Part shown: positions 44,203 to 56,646 of the stretch, one piece after another
Numbering within the stretch: position 1 is the stretch's first letter
How the letters are laid out: each line of letters begins with the position of its first letter
Source of the DNA: Theodoxus fluviatilis
Taxonomy: Eukaryota > Mollusca > Gastropoda > Cycloneritida > Neritidae
Direction: 5' to 3'
Assembly: GCA_034096865.1 (NCBI GenBank)
Contig: JAWQFJ010028204.1
Location: 75,001-134,829, forward strand
Length of the DNA: 59,829 bases
Translations under genes and position numbers: made by a program
Notes under the pieces: generated by a model
The model's input: the letters and a program-made list of their open reading frames with translations, nothing else
Told to the model about the DNA's origin: nothing
Database searches by the model: none

Positions 44203-44671
44203 CTAAGTGAATGATGCATTTACCTCCACATTCCTTTGCCCTACACCCTGGACTTGCATATCTGCCTTTGTTTCTGGTTGACTTGCGTGCATAGACTCGC
44301 CTGCCATGTGTAAGCTGAACAGGGAATAGCCAGGGAAAGGACAACTTGACTTGCTCTCGGTTAACCAGTCCACTGATTTGTGTGGTCACTGGCCTCTCAT
44401 AGCCTTCAGTGGTTTTTAGGCCATTTATCCCTTCATTCATTTCATTTGCTCATTCATAAAATTCATTCAATTCTTTCATTCATTTTATTTATTCATTTAT
44501 TTCATTTATTTAATTTATTCTTTTATTAGTTTATCTTTCATGCCTTCTTTCACTCTTCAGTCATTCATTTCATTCATTTATTCATTCATCCATTCATTCA
44601 TGTCTTACCTTGCACTTCCTGTGTGGCATGGAGCTACCTGCACTGATCGCCGTCTGTCTCTCTCTCCTCAG

Positions 44672-44743
44672 GAAGGCCAGGTGGAGGGGGACCCCAAGAG
44701 GAGAGGCCTGTTTCCTGTCAGCTGGGTCAGGATCTTGGATTGA
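44672..44743 (+). CDS. ASAP: ASAP-family Arf-GAP, last coding exon (end of SH3 domain)
   Basis: Starts after CTCCTCAG and joins in phase 0 to the exon ending at 43143. It encodes EGQVEGDPKRRGLFPVSWVR, then ILD and TGA at 44741-44743. Joined, EWW plus EGQVEGDPKRRGLFP fits the SH3 pattern WWxGxxEGxPxRxGxFPVSFV, with the ALFDC, WW, G-x-FP and VSWV ligand-groove positions all present. As in vertebrate ASAP1/2, the protein ends a few residues after the SH3, so this is the true C-terminus. No frameshift or missing residue is visible, so the exon pair looks functional. Confidence 0.88.
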   Translation, partial: EGQVEGDPKRRGLFPVSWVRILD

Positions 44744-45806
44744 CCTTTGCCCCTTGTAGATCAACCCACCCTCTGCTAGACTAGGTGCTGTGCTTGAGCT
44801 GCTGACAGGTCAACCATGGCGGAAGCACATCTGACTGTGGCTCCACACATATCTCTCTGTGGTTACGAAGGACTAGCCTGAGGTCTAGACATATCTGAGT
44901 TTTCTGTAGCAGTGTTTGTTTATGGTTTTGACAAAGGTTGAGATGTACATGCAACGTATGCAGATGGGCGTAGTAGGCACCAGTCTGTTATAGACACGTG
45001 TCTAAAAGTGCAGACTGTTGCAGTCTAGACTCAGGTGCATGTGGTCCAAGAAGACACAGGCTCCCATTATCTAGGTGTGTGCATGCAGGTGATGTTTGTG
45101 TATCTCCTTACAGCTGTCGTGGTCTAGATTCAAGCATGTGAGGTCTACGACAGAAGGATCCGTTGTCTGGACATACTTGCATGCAGATAGTCTTGGTGAA
45201 TGACTCATGATCCAGACGCTGTGCTGTCATGGTCTTCATTCAGGAACATGCAGCATGCAAAGGTCCATACATGATAGCAAGCAGATGGTCTAGGTGCCTC
45301 ATCTTATGGTTCAGACTTTTGGCTGTGGCTACCTAGACATAGCTGCTTAGAACCTAAGACATATGCTCTCATAGCCAAGACGCATCTCCCCCTGGTTGAG
45401 ACGTGTGCCCATGATGGTCTACAGACATCTTCCATCACCCCTCACTTAAGTGACATCCAGCTGTGCAGAGGAAAACCATCAAGCCACACTTCTGGACCAA
45501 GTATGCAAATACTTTTGACAAGTTTCTTTGAAGTCGTCGGTCATTGCTTTTGAGTCTAATCATACAAGCTGGAGACCCGCTTTTTTCTCTTGACCACCAC
45601 CTGTGTGTTCCTAACCAACTCCACGGAACCGGTCAACCCCCAACTGTTGGGGGTTTCTTTCCTGTGCCAAAGAGACAGTAGTTTGCATGTTGTTGTCTGT
45701 TCACTGGAAATGGGAAAACTCCCCATACTATACCACCTGGTGGTGTTCAGCTCTAGGAAAGCTGTACTCCTAGCTGTGTCCATGCCAAAACAAGGATGTA
45801 GAATAT

Positions 45807-45812
45807 AATAAA
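45807..45812 (+). terminator. Candidate proximal poly(A) signal for ASAP
   Basis: AATAAA in ATATAATAAAGAG, about 1.06 kb after the ASAP stop codon; first canonical hexamer downstream that I noticed. Usage unproven. Confidence 0.35.
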
Positions 45813-46615
45813 GAGATGTAACTGTATTTTAGATTTCTCCACTAATGATTCCTCATGGTAAGATATCTTTGAAGTGGTACTTTTTCCCCCATGCTAGTTC
45901 AGTAAGGCAGAAAAGGAGATTGGAGTTGGGGGTGACATTGAAAATGACCTAGAGAAGTCGCTGTAGTCGGTTGATTTGTCTGTATGTGCATGCACACACT
46001 GGAACCATTCACCTTTTTGCACTTCACTTCTTCCATGTCTGCAGCAGGTAGAAAAACCCACCAGGTGAACCAAAAAAAAATCTGCTGTGCTTATTAAAAT
46101 TGAGGAGTCCATCTTGTTGTTGTTGATGAATAAACAGCTGGTAAATATGTGTATGTATCGTCATGTCAACAGAGTATTTTCTTCTCATCTGTCTCTGGTT
46201 TCTTTATCGTATGCCGCTTGGTGTGAAAGTTGTAGAGTGCTGATGGAATTAATCCAAAGATTTTCCTGTAGGAATTTCTGTGAGGTTGATCTTTTGTGTA
46301 CATTTATGAGTATGTAAATGATGTAATTTTACAAGTATTCTTGTATTGGATCAATGCAATTTTATGTATCTCTTTTTATTGTGGGATGGTAGAATGTTTC
46401 CTTGCCTATCAGATGTAGTCATCAATAAGGATTTCCATATTGCATTTTTGAGATGTGAGCACTGTAAAGGAGCGAAGATTTCATGAAATTAGGTTGATGT
46501 GGTAGAATTTAAATGGACACTATTCTCCTTGATGTCAATGGTCGTTAAAAAGTTTTTTGACAGCAGAATGCATCACATGAACAAATCAACAATGTACTTC
46601 TGCCATGAAAGTAAT

Positions 46616-46629
46616 TCTCTCTCTCTCTT

Positions 46630-46725
<96 letters not shown>
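46616..46725. repeat. (CT)n microsatellite
   Basis: Nearly pure CT run of about 50 dinucleotides. Confidence 0.98.
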
Positions 46726-46728
<3 letters not shown>

Positions 46729-47085
46729 GAATCTAGCATCACATGTTTTTGTTGTAGTACTTGTAAAAATACAAATTTTACCTCCAAGCATATTAATGTG
46801 TAGGTATCCATTTTTATGGATAATTAAGACCTTGCAGTTGTACTTGATGAAGTTGTTGGACCTTTATGGATATTTTGCATAATGTTCAATTGATGAAGCA
46901 CTTCTGAAATCCAAACTATCATAGCTGGAAATGTTTGACCAAATTGGAGACTGCAGAAGTGTAGTTAGAAGGGTTTGTAAAAGTGGTCCGAATGTTGGTA
47001 CTCTAGTGGACTTCTTGCAAATAAGAAATGGTTCCCACTGAATCGGTCATCTGATGCAACCTGGGGTTCCAGCTGATATGGGGGA

Positions 47086-47355
47086 CATCGAGCAGCTCCT
47101 GCTGTGTATTGCTGGTAGACCATTGATCCGGCGATGTCGGCTGTTGTGCTGGCATCGTTTGTAGGCCTGGTGGTGGCTGACTTGTCCATGTCTGGAGGCG
47201 AACACTCTGGGACATCTTGGGCATGGAGCAGCTCCTGCTGTATGTTGCTGGTAGACCATTGATCCGACAATGTTGGCTGTTGTGCTGTTATCATTCATTG
47301 GCCCGGGTGTGGCTGATCAGTCCATGTCTGGTGGCACACACCCAGGGACATCTTG
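47086..47355. repeat. Tandem duplication of about 137 bp covering a LINE zinc-finger end
   Basis: CATGGAGCAGCTCCTGCTGT at 47220 repeats the segment starting near 47086 (GAGCAGCTCCTGCTGTGTAT); both continue GCTGGTAGACCATTGATCCG, GGCTGTTGTGCT, GTCCATGTCTGG and GGGACATCTTGGGCA. About 85% identical. Each copy encodes on the - strand a CPRCPxVxAxRHGxxSHxxA Cys2-His type end. Confidence 0.9.
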
Positions 47356-47437
47356 GGCAGTGGAATGATGCAGTGGCTGCTGCAGAGGCAGAGGCTTTCC
47401 GTTGCTCCCTGGCTCTTGCCATTCTCTCCTGTTGGCT
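47310..47437 (-). pseudogene. LINE ORF2 extreme C-terminus with C2H2-type finger
   Basis: Read leftwards: SCEKSQQERMARAREQRKAS, then ATASFHCPRCPWVCATRHGL, ISHTRANE and a stop near 47310. A basic QQERxARAREQRK helix followed by CxxCxxxxxxRxGLxSHxR is the last part of a common invertebrate LINE ORF2 group. A second, more decayed copy (CPRCPRVFASRHGQVSHH) lies in the duplicated half at about 47165-47215. The 5' side runs straight into the 55-bp array at 47436. Confidence 0.75.
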
Positions 47438-47912
47438 CTTCTCGCAGGAAGTACAGGCTATCTGTGTCAAAGCACAGCAAACACTCGAGTCCCTTCTCGC
47501 AGGAAGTGCAGGCTATCTGTGTCAAAGCACTGCAAACACTTGAGTCCCTTCTCGCAGGAAGTGCAGGCTATGGGCAGGAAGTGCAGGCTATCTGTGTCAA
47601 AGCACTGCAAACACTTGAGTCCCTTCTCGCAGGAAGTGCAGGCTATCTGTGTCAAAGCACTGCAAACACTTGAGTCCCTTCTCGCAGGATGTGCAGGCTA
47701 TCTGTGTCAAAGCACTGCAAACACTCGAGTCCCTCCTCGCAGGAAGTGCAGGCTATCTGTGTCAAAGCACTGCAAACACTTGAGTCCCTCCTCGCAGGAA
47801 GTGCAGGCTATCTGTGTCAAAGCACTGCAAACACTCGAGTCCCTCCTCGCAGGAAGTGCAGGCTATCTGTGTCAAAGCACTGCAAACACTCGAGTCCCTC
47901 TCTGCACATTTT
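47436..47912. repeat. Minisatellite, 55-bp unit, about 8 copies, bordering the LINE end
   Basis: Unit CTCGCAGGAAGTGCAGGCTA plus TCTGTGTCAAAGCACTGCAAACACTTGAGTCCCTT, measured 55 bases; one unit carries an extra short GTGCAGGCTATGGGCAGGAA duplication. The left edge reads into the LINE as IACTSCEKS, where array units read ACTSCEKG, suggesting the array started in that codon stretch. Confidence 0.93.
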
Positions 47913-49123
47913 TAATGTCATTTTTTTTTCTCAGTGTCTTCCCGTCAACTCTCTGCATTCTCATACACCAACATAGGTGTCATTAGTTGGTGTGATAGCC
48001 GCCTTGTTTCTTTCATCCCCACATGAATAAATCATGCAGCAGTGAGTATGCAGGTTTATTCAAAAGAAAATTGATGTCTGGCAAGGTTTTTCTGTAGACG
48101 AAAGCAAATTTGGAAGAAGGGTAATTGTCAGTATGATAATTGTACAGAATTTGTTATTCATCACCTGCAGTTTAGAAATGCCGTTCCATGGAAAACCCAG
48201 AAACACTGTTGCAGAACTAGCTAGGCGTGCTGTAAGTATACTTATCCTGTTGTTATTTCTCTTACATGAATGATGTTGAGGTAACTGACTGTATGTCCTT
48301 TCACTGAAGTTTGCTGTTGAAATCTTGAACGCTTCAAATTCTCCAAGGCTCACACATGTGGCGTGCTTGCCTCCAATGTTTTCTGTGGGACCCTTATGAT
48401 TGGTTGCTAGTAATGGTGAAGTAGATAGTGACTGCTTTGCTTCTGTAGCGCCTTTGCTTGGTAGGAAGATGTCATGTGTGCTCATTGCTGATCTGAATGT
48501 GTGTTGTGGAAGCGATGTTCAAGAAAAAGTGAGAAACCTCATTAATTTTTCTAATTATGCAGAATTTTATGCTAAAATTATGACGGGGGTTTTCAGCCCA
48601 TTGTTGCACTTGAGCTGCATTTTGCTGCTGTTTAATATTTAATAATCATGGTATGTGTATGTGTCCTTTTTTTTCTCTTCCTCTTCTTTCCTGTTACACT
48701 GAAAAATACTCGTTGTAACATGCATCAAGGCATATTTTGTTGCCGAATTCACTTTGCACTTAAGAGCTGCTGTGTTTATTCATGGAATAAAATCACTGTA
48801 ATTCCAGTAAAATTCTCGCCCCTGATGGAATATATTGCACTAAATTGAAAGTCATTCCATTGCTTTCTCCTTGTCTTCATATAATGCCCTCCTATCAGCT
48901 GCAGCTCTTCATCTGTAATCTGTGATACTTAGCAATCTGCTTTCATTATTCAGTAACTTGGATAGATTCATGGGTTGGCTTTTTGGTTTTTGGTTTTGTT
49001 TTTAGGGTAGTTTTTTTCACCAGTAGAGCTGTATGCATTTTTATTTCCACCTCGCAGTCTTACGCCCGGAGTTGTGTGAAGGGGAATAATTTGACCCATT
49101 ATGTTGAAATTGTCAGTTGCACA
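47913..49123 (+). other. Downstream flank of ASAP, nothing recognised
   Basis: AT-rich; AATAAA at 48786-48791. No exon or repeat recognised. Confidence 0.4.
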
Positions 49124-49124
49124 T

Positions 49125-49166
<42 letters not shown>

Positions 49167-49359
49167 GCACACACACACACTCACTCACACACACACACTC
49201 AAACATGCACGCACACACACACACACACACACGCACACACACACACACACACACACTCACTCACACACACACACTCAAACATGCACGCACACACACTTGC
49301 AAATGCACACACACACTGACATGCTTACACACATGCACACGTACACTCACATGTGCACA

Positions 49360-49390
<31 letters not shown>
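49124..49390. repeat. (CA)n tract with interrupted blocks
   Basis: CA runs with CGCACA, CTCACTCA and CAAACATGCACG interruptions; the CTCACTCAC...CAAACATGCACG block occurs twice. Confidence 0.96.
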
Positions 49391-49392
<2 letters not shown>

Positions 49393-49573
49393 GTGCATAT
49401 ACACCACTTTACAGTGCCAAACACCACTTTGCTACAAAACCAGAAAGGAAAAAGTGATTGCGTTGTTGGTATAACTTTTTTGTTTGGTCATCAGTAGCTT
49501 TTCTCAATGCAGCATCTGCTGTGATTTAGTCTTTGGTGTTTTCGCTTTAACACACAAAATGAACTCCTTGTGC

Positions 49574-49579
49574 AATAAA
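49574..49579 (+). terminator. Candidate poly(A) signal with GT-rich downstream element
   Basis: TGCAATAAAAGTTTGTTTCT followed by GGGTGTTGAAGTG; good hexamer plus downstream GT-rich element. Usage unproven. Confidence 0.35.
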
Positions 49580-51819
49580 AGTTTGTTTCTGCCATTGGGT
49601 GTTGAAGTGCACATATAATGCTCGATTAACAAAGAATGTGTCAATGTATGTTTATATTTCCTTGAAACTCGGAGAGGAAGAATGTAACAAGGAATTGTCC
49701 TTTTCCAAATCTGTGTCTTCTATGGCTCTCGCTAAGACAATAACATTCTGCTGAAATATTAAATTTGGACGCTTTCAGGTTTATGAATTATTATGAATCG
49801 ATAGCCATGCATCTATCAGCATAGGAATAAAATCCAGTTCTGTTCAGTTCTTTGCTGTGAGAGCTAACGTTCAATGCATCAGTGTCGGCTTTAATCACAA
49901 ACAAAATCATGACCTTGCATTGCTGATAGAAGGTGTTTACACTCATATCTATGCCAAAATTTGCTTTTGCAAGTTTTTCTACTTGTGCATGTTTTTCCTA
50001 CAGTTTCTTCCATCGCAGAACTACTGAATAGTCCGTGTATAAATCGAGGATAAGTGTGTGAGTACCACCTGTATCGGGTTTTTAAGAAGGGACTGAGAGT
50101 TAGATGAAATTTTGTCAGAAATAGTTCATATGATTTGCAGCTGTCTGTCTTAGAATGCAGTAGCATTAAGTTGTACGGTGTGGAACGTAACATCTCATAG
50201 ACCAACAGAAAATGATATGGTTAAAACTGATTCTTCATAGCATACGTACCAACTGTACATTGATACCACTTGTTACATACACACACATGTGATGATTAGT
50301 AGGCCTGGATAGCATAGAAAACCCATAGAAAGTGGACAGGTTTGAAAGATGTCATAGCCAGTACTTTAATGTGGGTAGTCTAACAATGGGAGAAAAGTTA
50401 TAGGAAAACTATTTGTGCTGAAACTGGAGTACATGTGGTTATGTATATGGATCCTGTTCATGTATTTTTCACATCCGAAGGAGCGCTGATGTGATTCACC
50501 TATTTGCACTGACTGTGGTATGATAATTATGTTGTTGACAATCATAGATCTTCAATTCCAACCAGCTGATGTTTCATCAGTGATGACATATTCCATGTGC
50601 ATGAGAGATAGGCTTGACCTTCATCAAGGACATTTTCTTTTGTAGAAGTGAATGCTCGGAGTTCCTTCAGCGAGTTCTAATTGTGGTACAAGGTCGATCC
50701 ATAGGCGGAAACTAAGCAATCATGTTTGTACATTGACTCTGTATATAGATACTGTATCATCCAGTTCCTTGTAGTGTAACTATCCCCCAGTGCAATTTTT
50801 TCATCTTCAAATGTTGGAAACTCAACATTTTGTGGTTTCCAGGTACAGCCCTAATGAACCATTGACTGTGCATAGTGTACATACGTACATATATACATAC
50901 TTGAAAAAAAATCCATGTCGTATTCTTCCACTTATTCCTCAAACCATCCACTTTATTATATTTGGTTTTGTCTTTATATGTTTTTGCCACTCTTTTCATC
51001 TGCATGTACAATTTTTGTATTATAACTATTTCCCCCAATGTTTGTCCTATGCTTTGTTTTTGTTTTCACACAATGAGTAAACCCCTCTCTTTGAGCAATC
51101 CCATCTGCTTCAAAGGATGGAAGAGAGGATGATGTAGAAGTGTATGTATGTTTGTTTAATTAAGCTTAATTAAGAACCCTAGTTGTTGTTTTTTGCTTTT
51201 CTATTTCAATCGCAATCTCTTTTCTTTTTTTCCCCTTCTTTTTATTCAACTTTTCTATATATTTTTTCTCCTGCCAGTTTAAGATTAATGGTGGTGCTAT
51301 GTGCTGGTTCTGTCATGGGTTTGTTATTTTGATTGTAAGAGAAGCACATGATTAGTGCTGAGAAATGTACAAGACTGCTCGTTTCTTGAAGTTTATCGCT
51401 AGAGGGGAACATTAATGGAATGCATGAATGCGTGTTATCACCTGTCCCATCTTTTCCAGCATCCGTCATTCTCATTCTTCTTTGCATAACTGACATATAG
51501 TGGAAATCTTGAAACCAAAAATTGGTTTGTTTGTAGCAGTAAGGAGGACTGTGTTGAACCATGATGGAATTTGCAGGAAAGTTAGTTTTTGCATTTTGAG
51601 GGGAAATGTGCAGTGTAGACCAGTGAATGCCCCTGTGTAACATTAATGGACTAATTTTTTAATTTCTTTTTTAACTCATGAAGAAATTTGAAACTTGAAA
51701 TTATCAATAGGTGCTGTCCTGTTTGTGGTTCGTGTCACAAGTCCCGTTGTTTTCTGATGAGGAAACTAGTGCTCTAAAGACATAACATTTCTTCACTGAA
51801 ATTCTAATGTCAAATAATT

Positions 51820-51847
<28 letters not shown>
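51820..51847. repeat. Poly-C homopolymer
   Basis: 28 consecutive C; length is probably unreliable. Confidence 0.98.
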
Positions 51848-51850
<3 letters not shown>

Positions 51851-52465
51851 TTCCCTTTTTTGTGCATGTACAAGAATGTACAGATTTTATATAGATTTTG
51901 ATAGAGTGCTTGGATCAGAATATATTCTTCTTTCCCTTGTTGTAAGATCTGTTAAAGTTTTTATATGAAGATCTAGTACAGAGGGGACATTTTAACATCT
52001 TCCCCAGCCTAAATCATAACAAATATCTCCTAGGGAATAGTATGCAATTTATTTTATACCATTAAAATTGTTCCCTTAAAAAAGAAAGTATTGATGTAGT
52101 TATTTTTTGTTTTGTTTTTAGGGGAATGGAGGGAGAGAGGGTTGACTGAACTGTTTTTCAAGATGCATTATCCCAGCTCTTCACAGAATACTGCCTTGGT
52201 TCATTGTTGTAGACTGAGACTGTTGTATGTTTGAATGTGGTTTTTATCATTCACTAGTACACATACATGTGAACCTGTGTGTATGTGTGCTTGCATTTGA
52301 TTTACTGATGCATGTACACGTGTGCATACCCACACTTCATCTATCGGTGCACGCGTGTGTACCACACCTCAGCAACTGTCTCCATTGTATAGTCGCCCAT
52401 CCAGTGCTGTTGGTCTCCTCCCCTCCAGTACTGGACAGCATAGGGACTTGTGAAGGATACTCACC

Positions 52466-52471
52466 AATAAA
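52466..52471 (+). terminator. Candidate distal poly(A) signal for ASAP
   Basis: AATAAA in CACCAATAAACCTGG with a T/GT-rich stretch 15-35 bases downstream; about 540 bases before the opposing candidate signal for MFF. Confidence 0.3.
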
Positions 52472-52490
52472 CCTGGAAAATCACTTGTTG

Positions 52491-53012
52491 CCTTTGGTCT
52501 TGTTGCTCAAGATGAAGCCAGTGCAATGATCAATGCACATGCAATCCTCTACCTAAATTCTCAACATGGCTGCTGCAACTTGATTCCCCGTAGTGGAGAC
52601 CCATGGTTATGGATTTTCAAAGGCCTGCTCCAGTAGTTACAACACAAGCAGCCACCCCAAGGCTGTGTATCTACACCCCTGAAGACTTGTGCTGCTGGAG
52701 GAGACTGGGAAAGCTCTATTGCTCTTTCAACCCAGGAGAGGGGTGATGGGGCAGCTGCCGATAACTCAAAGATGAGTTGCCAAGGTAGAAACGGAAGTCC
52801 TCGTTTGTATGGGCGTCCCCCAGTAGCACTTATATGTATGCTGGCAGCCCCGGTTTCCACATGAAAGAAATTAACTCTTGTAGGAAAAAGTTCCTAGTTT
52901 GGCCAGTGAAATTTTGACCTTTTTTGTAGTCCTTTTTTGAACTTAACAACAAAATGTTTCTATTTTACACACATGCACAAAATGACCAAACAGTACCATA
53001 ATTTTATAAGAC
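52491..53012. other. Interval between the two converging 3' ends
   Basis: No gene or repeat recognised. Confidence 0.35.
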
Positions 53013-53018
53013 TTTATT
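53013..53018 (-). terminator. Candidate poly(A) signal for MFF
   Basis: TTTATT on the + strand is AATAAA on the - strand, in CAATAAAGTC. It lies 4.8 kb after the MFF stop codon; nearer weaker signals may be used instead. Confidence 0.3.
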
Positions 53019-56000
53019 GAAGGATAAGTTCTGAGGACCTCTGCCCCAACAATTATGTACAACGTACATTCATCATCAAGATTCCAGAGAATCTGAAATC
53101 TTTTGCCTTGAATTGCACATGATCAATTCTCTGCATGGAACAGGCGAGGCGAAGAATCTACAGGAATGAAGAGAAGGAAAATGATGATGAACTAGACAAG
53201 TGCAGTTTATCTAAATGCAGCACACCTGAGAAGCATCTCACACAAAAACATCGTTTTCCTTCAATGCCAATTTGGATGTGGTGACATACCCGGTGCAAAC
53301 GGCACAAGTTGTTCACTCCACAAAGCTAGGTCTCACACACAATTTATGATGCCTTTGCTGGGTTATAGGCTCTGAAGAATTTCCCACACAAGGCATGGAT
53401 AGAAGAATTGGTTGCTTAATTGTGTACAATAGACCAATGTGTGGAAGGTGCACATGTGATCCCACTACTCAAGAACAAACAATACTCCTTCACAAGTGTG
53501 CCCCAGCTCAATGCAGAGTGCTTGGTGTACTTCTGAAATTAGTTCATAAAAATAAATTAATCAAATCTGAAAAAAGTGTTCTTCCTGAACAGGAGAAACC
53601 AATGCCTATGATTAAAGGAAAAATAAGTGCACTGTACTAAACGTCATGTACAGTAAACATTTCATAAATTTACCATTACCATAATTATTTAGAACATAAA
53701 ACTATGTTCAAGGGAGACAACTGCATAGGATGCAGCAATTTTCAAGACGATAGAATGGGAAATCTACAAGCTGTCTCTCCAGAAGAAAAGTCTGACTAGC
53801 TAGCTCTGGTGAGGAGGGAGTGACATAGAAAGGGGGAGAAGTTGTGTGGCTATGACTATCATAAATAAGCACAGGTAGGATTTCAAAAGACCGCACTGTG
53901 GATAAGGCTTCTTCAAGTCTTATGATACACTCCATTGTCTACATTGACTTATGAGAAACTGTATCATGCAGCTGCCTACATGCATTAATAAACAAAAGAA
54001 ACACACATGAAAAGATAAATATCTGATTCGAGTCAGATTTAACAACTCTTTAATCATCAGAAAAGGAATAAATTATCTTGATCAACTTTTATGCAGCGAA
54101 AAAATTTACACTTTTTTTTTCATGCTGATGTCAAGTCGGTCAATCCAGCTAAAAATTTTAATCACCATTCTTTCATAGAGCAACAAGTCTTACTTGACAT
54201 GTAAGGGCTCTCTTGGATAGGAATCGCCCCATATATTCCATAACACTGATCAAACAATCTCTACAGACACAACAACTGCACTGGCTCAAAAAGAATACAC
54301 TATGTCAAACTTCATTGAAATGGGGAAAAAATTATATCTACAAAATCAAAGATAGGAAAACATACGAAATTCGAAAACAAAATGTCCACCTTGTTCCTAT
54401 CCTGCTCTTTCCCAGGAGGAAAGGAAATTTTCTTGCAACATTTCAAGATTAGAAATATCTTAAGAAAATTCCGCTTTGCAAGTTGACCAATGTCATGTTT
54501 ACTCAACAACAAGCCCCAGTTTTATTGAGATGGTCAGGCTGAACCTCTTTGAGACATTCACATCCCCCACCCCCACCCCAAACCTGCCATGTTTACAGAC
54601 ACATCATAAACTCCAGACTTGGAAAAAAGATTATGCTTCTCACAATACTGCAGTACACACAATGATGTCCCATTAATCAGCAATGCGCCATAGAACGACA
54701 TTTATGACACATTTCCAAGGACAAGCTTTCAGTTCATTACATCTCGCTGGTCCCCTTCGGCTACAGCTATTCCATCCATGCATTTTGATTTGTTGTGTCA
54801 AAGGCTCTAGACAGCACGGTGGTTAGATCCAGACAGAAGCACTACTTCAGCCTGTCACATAAAGGAACTATTCAGAAATGGGGGGGGGGGGTCAAGGAAA
54901 CTATTCAAGCTAATCAAATTAATAAGACATACATTGTGAGAAAATATTTCAAACAAAAAAGAAACACATTTACTCGTACTTCATCTAAATTTTTAAAAAG
55001 TTAAACCCGAGTCAACTAAAACAAAATACCACACGTCAAACAGCTGGTCTCGAGTCACTCTCACGCATCTCACTTTGACACTGAATATTCAACAAGCGTA
55101 ATTTGCCTTTTTAAATGAAAAACAAGCCTGTACAAGCACTGCAAAGTCTGCATGCCGGTGGCCCCACAACTCCAGGGCAGCTGCAGGACCTGGGGTGTTC
55201 CACAGCCTTTCCAGGTCAGCATACATGAACAAGAAGGAAGTACATCAGCCTCCCTCCCACAATCCTCCCCTCCACCATCACTCACCGTTTCCCACCCACC
55301 CACCCCCCTCCCCCCACCCTCAAGCTGTCTATGGGTGGAGCCCAAATAATTCATGATTGTGGAGTTCTGGCACTGAAGTTCTGGCACTGAAGTTCTGGCA
55401 CTGAAGTTCTCTGCTAGGAGAATGAGAATGGGTGAGTCACTAAACTGTTCCTCAGTCAAGCAGCATTATGTACATCAGTGGGCATATCTGCAAACAGACT
55501 TGGTTGTGTGATCCACTTATGGCAACGGCCCAAGTTCTACAGTAGAAGTTTACATGAGGCATGAGGTATGGTTCCAGACGCTGAGAACAAGTCTGGTCAT
55601 GAGATGAATCAGTGTGGTTTTCTCCCACCCATCGCCTATCCACCCGTCCACCCTTTTTCTTACACCCATAGAAAAAAATCCAAGATATGGAACTGCATAG
55701 AATGTTCTGGGTGTTTAGTTTTCCTTACCCAAGTTGCTAGGGAACTGGACATCTCCTGATGGCATGAGATCTCCAGACTCTACAGAGAAACTTGTTGAAT
55801 TTCAAGATGGAAGTTGTTTCCTCACCCTACAGCTTCGTCCACCCCACTCTGTCACAGCACATGGAAACAAGCAACTTCAGAGGTGGACAGATGGACCTGC
55901 TACCAGGACAAAGTTTCTTCTGCAGCACTCAGCAGGCTCAAGTCAGCGATGGATTTGTTTCCACTGACCGGTGTAACTCCCTGCGTAATTTTCAAATACA

Positions 56001-56646
56001 GCGAGAGCAGCTGCGGAACAGCGGCGGATACAGGGCAAAGAAGCCAACACTGATTTGACAAAGATACCACTGGATTTAGTCTCCAAGAGAGGACTTCAAC
56101 ATTTCTTTTTTTCTAATCAACCTTCATTCTGTCATCAGCAGGGATTTTTAAAATTTAATAATACATATTCCTTCAAGAGACTGCAGCCAATGTCAGTCAT
56201 GTGGAAATTATAGAGTCTAATACAGTATGGGAGTCTTGACAAGTTTTCAGAGACAGAGACATACATAGACCATCTCCCTCATAAGACTTCAAGAATGCTT
56301 CATCTTATCATCAGCAGGGAGTTTTTAAGTTATTCTGTCACATGACTGCAGTTGTGTCAGCTATGCGGGAATTATAGGGTCTAATACAGCAAAGGAGTCT
56401 CAACAGGTGATCAGAGACAGTGAACACAACTGGTGGAGGCCACTTCATTTCCACTAAGGCTGAATGTGAAGTCATATTTCCATATATCTTTTTATTCCCC
56501 ATGTCTAGTAGCTCTGTTGTTTTTTTTCCTATTTTCACCTCAGAATGATAAAGTTGAGAAGTACTTCACAGAAAATTATTGGTATTATACTTGTTTCTTA
56601 ATGATGATCATGATCAAATACAAAACAAGAAGGGCAAAGCCCATAC
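53019..56646 (-). other. MFF 3' UTR or downstream flank
   Basis: AT-rich and gene-free as far as I can tell. A short tandem repeat (GTTCTGGCACTGAA, 14 bp, 3.5 copies) lies at 55364-55412. A diverged duplication is suggested by ATTATAGRGTCTAATACAG at about 56208 and 56370. Confidence 0.45.

Larger units (their letters stand above)
43144..44671 (+). other. ASAP intron inside the SH3 domain
   Basis: 1.5-kb phase-0 intron with GTGAGT donor and a pyrimidine-rich acceptor (CTGTCTCTCTCTCCTCAG). It holds two LINE relics in opposite orientation (43267-43565 and 43905-44143), a (GAT)n tract and ATTC-rich low-complexity sequence at 44448-44600. Confidence 0.85.
44744..47085 (+). other. ASAP 3' UTR or downstream flank
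   Basis: AT-rich, with no recognised exon. Candidate poly(A) signals AATAAA at 45807-45812 and 46129-46134. A (CT)n tract lies at 46616-46725. Confidence 0.5.
49391..52490 (+). other. Long AT-rich flank, possible distal ASAP 3' UTR
   Basis: No gene recognised. Candidate poly(A) signals AATAAA at 49574-49579, followed by a GT-rich stretch, and at 52466-52471, also followed by TGTTGCCTTTGGTCTTGTTG. A 28-base poly-C run lies at 51820-51847. Confidence 0.45.
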
